Part shown: positions 56,996-64,000 of the stretch, in pieces | Layout of the letters: each line of letters starts with the position of its first letter | How positions within the stretch are numbered: position 1 is the stretch's first letter | Translations under genes and position numbers: made by a program | From: Charina bottae | Taxonomy: Eukaryota; Chordata; Lepidosauria; Squamata; Charinaidae | DNA: 64,000 bases | Direction of reading: 5' to 3' | Assembly (NCBI GenBank): GCA_023362775.1 | Contig: JALMGJ010000004.1 | Location: 39,639,798-39,703,797 of the forward strand | The notes under the pieces: generated by a model | What the model saw: the letters and a program-made list of their open reading frames with translations, nothing else | The model's database searches: none | What the model was told of the DNA's origin: nothing

Positions 56996-57000
56996 ATCAT
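56996..57000. repeat. 5-bp target-site duplication, right, of solo LTR
   Basis: 'atcat'. Confidence 0.75.
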
Positions 57001-57124
57001 AACAAGAGAATGGCTTGCATTTTTGAGAAGGAACTTGTTGGATCAATTTTTGTGGGGTATTTTGAAGCATAGCCAGGAATATTTAGGTATAAATATGTAA
57101 TCAGACTGTTGGGAATGTAACTCT

Positions 57125-57545
57125 TGGAAAAGGTGGTATTATTCTTGATTCCCACCAGACCTCGCAGGGTGGGCCTGTTCCAGGTCCCTTATGCAAAACA
57201 ATATCACCTTACGGGATCTAGGAGGTGTCCATTCTCTGTCATAGCGTCTGCCCTGTAGAACAGCCTCCCCTCTGAGTTCAGGTGGCCCCAACCCTGTTTG
57301 GCTTTCAGAAGGCATAAAAACCTGGCTGGCTCTTCCTTAGGCTTTAGGGCCAGGATATTAGCAGAGCCTGATCTGTATGTTTTGCTCTGTGTCGGTTGAG
57401 CAGCTGGTCAATTTTTACCTGGCACCCTTTACAGTTCTTTTTTTTTACATGTATCTTTTTGCTTTCATGCCTTATTAGTTGTTGAGAGTTATTTGATTAA
57501 AATGGCCAGCCATATAAATTTCCGGAATAATAGAATAATAATAAT
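57125..57545 (+). mobile_element. L2 LINE 3' end inserted in I-type LINE
   Basis: 'cctcccctctgagttcaggt' and 'ttcagaaggcataaaaacctgg' correspond to the L2 C-terminal 'PPEVR..FRKALKTW' coding end. The sequence finishes 'ggccagccatataaatt' plus an aata-type tail. Boundaries are approximate. Confidence 0.65.
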
Positions 57546-58600
57546 TAAAAGGAAAAAATTGTATTTTTGTTGTTATTGTTAAGTGCTATTTGATTGGACA
57601 TGGGGCTTATTTACATGAAGGGAGATTTTGTTTGTTTGTTTGTTTGTTTTTCCCTCCACAGATGTGGATATTTCTGATGTGGATATGAATTGTAAATGGA
57701 GTGAGGAGAAATACATGTCTGTGGCCTACAGAATCTAAAATTGAATCCCCTGAATGTATATTTCACTACTGGAGTTAGTTACCATTCAAGTGATACCAGT
57801 GTTCAAGGGATTTTCCCAAAAGGTATTTGGGAAAATGTATGAAGCTTTTTATGTTGCTGCATTTAAAACTTGTAAGAATGTTCATTTGTTGGGTTGCCTT
57901 TCCATTATGTCTGCTGAGATAATGTCAGTATTCTTAACTTGGGAATGGATTAGGGTTATCTAAGATGAAAGAGGAATAATACTATCTAATTCTGATTCTT
58001 TGCCAAGACTTATGGTTGTGGAATGTAAGAATCTGGTCAATGAAATGTGCTTTCTAAACACCAAATTGTGGATTTCTGTTGGGTAGCAGCCAAAGTGAGT
58101 ATTTGGGGAAATGAAAAAAGGATATCATGCAGCTAAGGAGATTGTGTCATTCTGTTTAAGCAGGAAATTAGAGATGAAAGGTAGAGACAGTGGGAGTTTG
58201 GACACTCTCAGAGAGTTTATTATTTCTGTCCTGGTTTGGCTGATTTGGGGGAGTTTGACTGTCTGGGCCAGGTAAAATAGGTTAGTGTTTTCCGACCCTT
58301 GTTCTGTTATTAAGTATTAAGGAAGAATCTCTTCAGGACCCGAAGGAATACAATAGGACTATAAGAAGTTTGTGGATTGGAAGAAACAGTTGATCATGTC
58401 CTTTGGGACGATTTGCATTATGATAATGACCTCTTGCTGGGACATTCTGACTAGTGTTCAAGATCTGTCTGTGAGAACTTGCTTAGTGGCAGAGCAATCT
58501 GAAAGGCTGCTTTGCAGCTCTTGGAGATATTTTTATGGATCTCTGGGATTTGTGATTTTTTGGAATTAATTGGATTTACAGGTTCTTTCAATAGGAAGTG
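57546..58600 (+). pseudogene. I-superfamily LINE, RNase H domain and C-terminus
   Basis: 'IPVFKGFSQK...YVAAFKTCKNVHLLGCLSIMSAEIMSVFLTWEWI' (57780-57955) fits an RNase H domain up to the E of the '(T/S)AE' site, and 'IILSNSDSLPRL' (57975-58010) fits its 'SDS' site. A later 'CGLEETVDHVLWDD' (58370-58420) resembles the C-terminal Cys motif. Stops and shifts throughout. This continues the element that starts at 53420. RNase H separates it from Jockey proper and supports an I-group (Ingi/Vingi) assignment. Confidence 0.7.
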
Positions 58601-58779
58601 AATTATTATCCTATTCCCAAGTAAAACTAGAAAACTGTCTATGACTTTATAAGCATTCCAGAATGGCCAGCTGTCCCACTACCAGTTTATACAGGGAGAT
58701 ACAACACACTAAGTTTGAGTTGAATAATATCACAGCAAACTGAATTTATGTTCACACGTTTATGTCAAAAGTATTGGGA

Positions 58780-59977
58780 AAATGGTAAAAGATCTCACAA
58801 GAGGAGAAAGACCTTGAAGCAAAATTGTCACGGCAATGAAAGATGAGAATGATAAGATATATAGCTCTCTGGAAGACATATATTTTCAATTTTAAAACTT
58901 TACTTGAATGTATATAATAAATCTAAGAACTTATCTAATGAAGACATAGAGGGATTTTAAACTAAAATGGACCTTCTGCTGTTGGATTTTTCACAACAAC
59001 AGTTATAATTTGTCCCTTTGACCATGAATGAGATAAAAAAATGATTCTGAATGTGAATAATGGTACTAGACTGGATGGATTTCCGTGAAATGGTATAAAA
59101 CATTTATTTATGTTCTTAAACTTTATCAGTTATATAATTGGAATTCATCTTCTTTATTTATTATAGCATCTATTACAGTTATACAAAAACTTGGTAATAA
59201 TCATGCATTAAATGCTAATTATTGACCTATTTCATTGGTTAATGTAGGTATTAAAAACTTAACTGCTGTTTTAGTTTAAAATTCAGTTAATAATCTCTTC
59301 AGTGGTTAAGAATGATCAAATGAGTTCTATCAAAACAAGACCTAGATCAGAAAATATTCAGCTGGTAGTAGATTTGATTCATTTCAAAGAGGAGAGGAGA
59401 GGAGAGGAGAGGAGAGGAGAGGAGAGGAGAGGAGAGGAGAGAGGAGAAGAGAGGTGAAGAGAGGTGAAGATAAGAGAAGATAGAGTAATTCTCTCACTGA
59501 ATGCCAAAAAAATCCTTCAATAAAATTTGCAGACCATATTAGCCTATCCAAATGTGATTTCCCTAAAGAATTTATAATATGGGTCCAGATTCTCTAGGAG
59601 CCCCAAAAATCCAAAGTGAAGGTTAATGGTGTTCTTGTCATGTACTTTTATACTGTATAAAGGTACTAGACAAGGATGGACCTCTATCCCTTTTGATCTT
59701 TTACTTTTGTCTAGAACTCTTAGCTCTTAGACATCATTGTAATATCCATTGATTTTTGCATAATTCATTATAATATGCATTCATATTATATGGTGATTAT
59801 ATTTTATTGTTTATCTCTGAACGTCATACTTTAGTTCCAGCTTTGATGCATCTGATTAATGCCTTTGGCTGAATTGCAGGATATTCTGTTAACTAGTTGA
59901 AGTTGGAATTGATACCTATTGATAATGACTTTTAAGTGATTATCATTTTTGTATATGTATTGACATGAGTTTATCTA
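58780..59977 (+). pseudogene. L1 LINE ORF2, RT region part 1 (decayed)
   Basis: 'TRLDGFP*NGIK' (from the conserved PGxDGFPxEWYK), 'ASITVIQKLG', 'NYxPISLVNVGIK', 'NAKKILQ' (from DAEKAFD, motif A), 'KGTRQGWTSIPFDLLL' (from GxRQGCPLSPLLF, motif B) and 'PALMHLINAFG*IAGYSVN' follow in the L1 order. Many stops and shifts. A (gagga)n run at 59391-59440 sits inside. It is interrupted by a SINE at 59978 and resumes at 60310. Confidence 0.78.
59391..59440. repeat. (GAGGA)n microsatellite
   Basis: About 10 units, followed by variant units to about 59480. Confidence 0.93.
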
Positions 59978-60309
59978 GGTAAAGGTAAAGGTTCCCCCGC
60001 ACAGTCGTGTCTGACTCTAGGGGCCGGTGCTCATCTCCATTTGTTAGCCGAAGAGCCAGCATTATCCAAAGATGCTTCCACGGTCATGTGGCCGGCATGA
60101 TGTGCGCGGAACACTGTTACCTTCCCACCGAACTGGTACCTATTTATCTACTTGCATTTGCATGCTTTCAAATTGCTAGGTTGGCAAGAGCTGGGGCAAG
60201 TGCGGGAGCTCACTCCGTCACATGGGGCTAGGGTCTTGAACCTCCAAACTTGCGACCTTCTGATTGACAAGCCTGGTGTCTTAAGCGCTGAGCCATCGTG
60301 CCCCCTACC
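59978..60309 (-). mobile_element. tRNA-derived SINE (CCTTTA tail), copy 4, inside L1
   Basis: Same family as the copies at 45.5, 51.1 and 53.0 kb. Tail at left ('ggtaaaggtaaaggttcccc'), tRNA head at right. Exact 12-bp duplications 'tgagtttatcta' at 59966-59977 and 60310-60321. It lacks the 'cacaaatgtgcg' segment near the tail. Confidence 0.94.
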
Positions 60310-61260
60310 TGAGTTTATCTACCATTTAGGTATTGTTATTTCAAGTGATATCTCTACACTGAATATGTCCAAGCTATATAAAAGGTTTATCTGGACATTG
60401 TTAGAAGGGGTTCATTAAACCTTACCCTCTAGGGCAAGATAAACATTCTTAAAATGAATGTAATTCTCAGGATACTTTATATTTTGCATGGTATTCCGAT
60501 ATTCATATCCAGAAAAAAATTTCAAAATTCAGTGCATTGTTTGGTACATTTCTATGGGTACATTCAGTTCCAAAAATACTGTTGAAAAAGATGCATTGTT
60601 AGTTAAAGATGGATGATTTTCTGAATCTTGAATTATACCATTGTGCATACCTTTTGTCTGGTACCAAATTTAGTGAAAATTTTCCATTGTGGGCCCTTTT
60701 GGAAAATTTATATATAACACCTTTAGCTAACTGGAATTTTTTGGTTCAGAAATATAATAGATTTGCTATAATTCCTGTCATACTGATTCAAAAAATGTAG
60801 GATATTATTTTTGTAAAAATGTATTTTGATCCTTTTTCTCACTAAATTCACGCTATGATGTAATTCATATCTCAAAATTGATAAAAAATTATTATGGAAG
60901 ATCTGGATGAATGATAGGAACTTTACATTAGATCAACTAGTAGATGATAATGATAATTTTTTTATCATTTTCAACATTAAAAGGAAAAAAAACATTTGTC
61001 AGTTGCCATTGAATCTTTTACTGAATCTTGATTTGAACCAGTGGCATTTTCAGTCTACAGATGCCTAAGTTACTAGACAGGAACATTAAATTGGATGAGA
61101 TCAAAAAGCCCACAGTTGGTCTTTATAAATATATGTTATTAATAAATTGATTGGATATGCAAATGTCAAAACTTCTTTGGCTGTTAGATTATGCTTTATG
61201 CAACAAAAAATATTATTTGGGATTACAGGATCCGATAGCATTTGTATAAAAAAATGGATG
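60310..61260 (+). pseudogene. L1 LINE ORF2, part 2 (decayed)
   Basis: 'LSYLGIVISSDIS' (from YLGIxI) follows directly after the SINE, then 'INILKMNVILRILYILHGIP' (from GRIxxIKMNxLPRxxY) and 'PLLANWNFLVQKYN'-like text. It ends in unrecognisable sequence near 61.2 kb, where a hAT MITE follows. Confidence 0.72.
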
Positions 61261-61267
61261 AATAAAT

Positions 61268-61401
61268 CAGTGTTTCTCAACCTTGGCAGCTTTAAAATGT
61301 GTGGACTTCAACTCCCAGAATTCTCTAGCCAGCATGCTGGCTGGGGAATTCTGAGAGCTGAAGTCCACACATCTTCAAACTGCCAAGGTTGAGAAACACT
61401 G
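61268..61401. mobile_element. Palindromic hAT MITE, copy 3
   Basis: 'cagtgtttctcaaccttggc' and its complement at the right end, with the central palindrome 'ccagcatgctgg'. The 8-bp flanks gaataaat and gagtaaat differ at one base. This is the most complete of the three copies. Confidence 0.88.
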
Positions 61402-61768
61402 GAGTAAATCAGTGGGGGGTTGGAGATGCAACCACAATAATGCAACCGTAATAATACTGCATTAAAACATGTTTTTGTAATATCCTAATACTATATTTGA
61501 GAAAAGGTAATTGCATATATTAATTTGATTTTGAAACAAAATTTAATATTTTTGGATGCACATGTTATTTTGAACTACATAACCTACTACATGGAAATTG
61601 ACAGCTGCATACTGGAAATGGATTCTCTGTGGCCTTATTGCCAAAGGGTTAGTTCTTCAACATTGGAAAGCCCCAAATACCTAATGAATTTCAGACTTAA
61701 TGTCACTTGCCATTCTACAAATGAGTTTTCTATATACATAGATTATGTTTCTGTTACGCTTTACATAG

Positions 61769-61772
<4 letters not shown>
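61402..61772. other. Unassigned sequence
   Basis: No gene recognised. Confidence 0.35.

Positions 61773-61844
<72 letters not shown>
61773..61844. repeat. (CT)n microsatellite, 72 bp
   Basis: About 36 perfect units. It can form a polypurine-polypyrimidine triplex. Confidence 0.96.
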
Positions 61845-61846
<2 letters not shown>

Positions 61847-62385
61847 GTTGTATTAAATAAATAAAGCAGACTGGATTCCAAAAGAGTTTGGTCCTTTCCC
61901 TTGGGGATGTGTGGAAATATCCACGAAGGTTCAAAATTAAATAGTAAAGAGGTCATGAAATATTCCATTTCCCTAGTTCTCCAGTAGAAACTGAAAACAA
62001 TAAGAGCATTTAAAGAGAAATGTATGGATTATTTCAATTCAGTCACCTGAAAGGTATTTTTCTTGCATTTCAGAACATGGCATTGTAAATATCGCCATGG
62101 CTGTTTCAGGAAACAAAGGAGTAAACAATTGCTTTGGAACCTGGAGAACAATTGCTTGGCTGATTCTGTATTTCTGCATAGCCCTTGTTTCAAAGAAGCT
62201 TGAGGAGACTGTGCTAGAATGCTTCCAACCACATAAAGCGAGGACACCCCAGGCTAGGAGTTTCACTCCAAGAAGAGATGCATCTGCCTTCGCTGTCCTG
62301 CTCATCCCATCAAACAAATCTTTACTGACTGTTCCATAGTGTCTCCAACTGCTTAATAGAAGGGCAGCCTGGATTATGCCTTGCC
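61845..62385. other. Unassigned sequence
   Basis: The overlapping 72-92-codon frames have no domain. Confidence 0.35.
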
Positions 62386-62760
62386 ATTCTTCTTCTTCCT
62401 AGCATTTTCCCGCTATTTTCACAGAGTCTACTTTTCAGATCCTGAAACACCACTTTGCCCAATCATCCACATCCTCAAGGCGTAGCCCATCAATTTGCAT
62501 GTCCTTATTGACAGTATCCTGCCATCTCTGTTTTGGTCACCCACGTGGCCGTTGGCCATCGATTTTAAGATGGTAAGCTATTTTGGTGACAGTGGAAGGT
62601 GCCGCTCTAAGGACATGTCCATACCAATGAAGCCAGCTTTCTCTCATCTTCTCTGTAATTAATGACACGCCTAGTTGTTGTCGAATGGCATCATTTGTGA
62701 CGTGGTTGAGTAGGGAGATGCCCGATATCCAACGGAGCATACACATTTCCATAACATCCT
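62386..62760 (-). pseudogene. RTE-like LINE ORF C-terminus
   Basis: The minus-strand frame reads 'MLRWISGISLLNHVTNDAI', 'RESWLHWYGHVLRA', 'DGQRPRG*PKQRWQDTV' and 'GLRLEDVDDWAKWCFRI', the typical end of RTE-type RT proteins (RWxGHVxR then GRPKxRWxD). One stop lies at the 'RPRG*PKQRW' position. RT core absent. It differs from BovB in sequence, so it is another family. Confidence 0.75.
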
Positions 62761-63796
62761 AGGAGGTGCTCAAGGAAGCTTGTTTGTTTTCTTATAATAA
62801 GGAAATGATAGACAAGGGCTTTCATTCGTAGAAAAAAAGCTACGATTTTTCCAAAGAAACTGTCAAATGCACAGGATTTTTTCCCCCACTCCTGTTTAAT
62901 AGAACAAAATGTTGTGAGCCTATGTTCACTGATAGCACTTCCACGGAGGTGTACTCAGAACATGAAGAGTTCTTTGGGGCAACAGGGAGAGGATTTAGAT
63001 GGCTCCTTTGTTTTCATAGAATGACCAACCTCATTAAAGACTCACCAGTTTGCCAATTTAATCCAAATGATATGAACCTCCAAATATTGCTAAGGTTGGC
63101 CAGAGTTTTATCTTTTAGCATTAAAGATCATTGGAAATTAAATCATTGGAAATTGAATAGTCAATATAAGTTTAGATAAATGGATTAAGAGGTAGTTATG
63201 GTCTCCTTGCCCTTTCTGAAAATACTGTCAAACTAGATATTGTGGATGGCAGAAGATATGTGATGGATAAATAAGCAGCTATATTAAGAAAGCTGAAGTA
63301 TTTTGCTTTTAGTGTATCCGTAGACTAGTACTACCTTGTTTAACTGTATTTTCTTTGCAAGTTCCAAGATCGTGTACTTCATAAATGCAATAAAGGAGAT
63401 GAAAAGTAAAATTATTTCATTTTGTTCTCTAGGACCAGATTTCAAGAATGCTGCATGCAGATGTCCTTGTGAACAGCCCATATTTCTCATCAAGGGGTTA
63501 TCTATACCTAAGGCAACTTTCTTTAGAAATTCCACATGGTTAGAATGTTGCATGCAGTAAAAGGCACACAGTACATCTTGGTCTTTACAGTGTTCTTTGT
63601 CAAGGGATATTAGGAAAAATGGCAATACTAAGCAGAAGGCTGTGGTGAAGTGATAAAAGTTAACACCTCCTATTTCGTCTCCTTATGCACCTGTTGGGGT
63701 TTATCATGGACCACTTTGAAACTTGAATTTTGAACACTCCTGTGATGTACTGTTTATTTTAGTTTAGTTTTGGGTCTGTGCACAGATCATCTTATA
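62761..63796. other. Unassigned sequence
   Basis: The 113-codon minus frame at 63284-63625 overlaps a plus frame and shows no domain. I do not call a gene. Confidence 0.35.
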
Positions 63797-64000
63797 CAGG
63801 TAGTCCTCGTTTAGTGACCACAATTGGGACCGGCAACTCAGTTGTTAAGCTAAGTCACTAAGTGAAACCATGACTGTTCTTATGATCTTCAGCTTTCCTT
63901 TCCTTTACAGACCTGCAAAGGTCGTAAAAGCGGGCATTGGTTGTAAAGTTACTTTTTTATCACCATCGTAACTATGACCTGTCACTGTCCGAGACAGTCG
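63797..64000. mobile_element. Partial repeat with 'caggtagtcctcg' end, cut by window edge
   Basis: 'caggtagtcctcgtttagtg' with 'gaccacaattgggaccgg' and 'gttgttaagctaagtcac' matches, from memory, a very common squamate non-autonomous DNA-transposon-like repeat. Only the left end lies in the window. Superfamily not determined. Confidence 0.5.

Overview
The window looks like repeat-rich, gene-poor nuclear DNA of a squamate reptile (lizard or snake). I infer this from the mixture of repeats: BovB (RTE) LINEs, Sauria-type tRNA SINEs, L2, CR1 and L1 LINEs, Penelope-like elements (PLEs), short hAT elements and many long simple repeats. I found no convincing host protein-coding exon and no rRNA or tRNA gene. 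Every long open reading frame I can interpret belongs to a transposable element or to low-complexity or GC-rich repeat DNA. The species is not determined.

Layout. 1-6.0 kb is mostly unassigned AT-rich DNA with a GC-rich hAT-like piece near 1 kb. 6.03-8.95 kb is a nearly intact BovB on the minus strand, with one reading frame broken only by two stops. 9-16 kb holds simple repeats, a tRNA SINE with an L2-type tail, an LTR-like repeat at 12 kb, a PLE-derived fragment at 12.6 kb and two L2 3' ends. 16-19 kb holds a short BovB tail with target duplications, a Sauria-like SINE, a CR1-like piece, and a LINE endonuclease fragment split by a 199-bp hairpin PLE insertion. 19-37 kb is largely unassigned, with a second PLE fragment at 24.7-25.4 kb that carries a good hammerhead-ribozyme-like fold, an L1 3' end at 28.3 kb and a LINE scrap at 29.0 kb. 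37.85-38.82 kb is a SINE whose middle has become a roughly 103-bp tandem repeat.

The most striking object is at 40028-44152. It is a single 4.1-kb insertion with a 13-bp target duplication, built from two head-to-head PLE copies that form an almost perfect inverted repeat of about 2 kb per arm. The left copy keeps an open frame with all main reverse-transcriptase motifs and a C-terminal GIY-YIG endonuclease. The right copy has lost the RT segment that includes motif B. Both outer ends carry hammerhead-like sequences.

45-53.4 kb holds an L2 pseudogene, three tRNA SINEs of one family, two GC-rich hAT elements with exact 8-bp duplications (one inside an older CR1-like LINE), and a tail-to-tail LTR-like palindrome at 52.5 kb. 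53.4-58.6 kb is a decayed I-superfamily LINE (endonuclease, RT, RNase H, C-terminal Cys region) interrupted by a 691-bp solo LTR and an L2 piece. 58.8-61.2 kb is a decayed L1 ORF2 interrupted by a SINE. 62.4-62.8 kb is an RTE-like C-terminus. The right edge carries the start of a further repeat.

The elements act on each other rather than in a host pathway. BovB, L1, L2 and CR1 supply the machinery that probably mobilised the SINEs, and nested insertions give a relative chronology. All calls are from reading the sequence. No database search was run.
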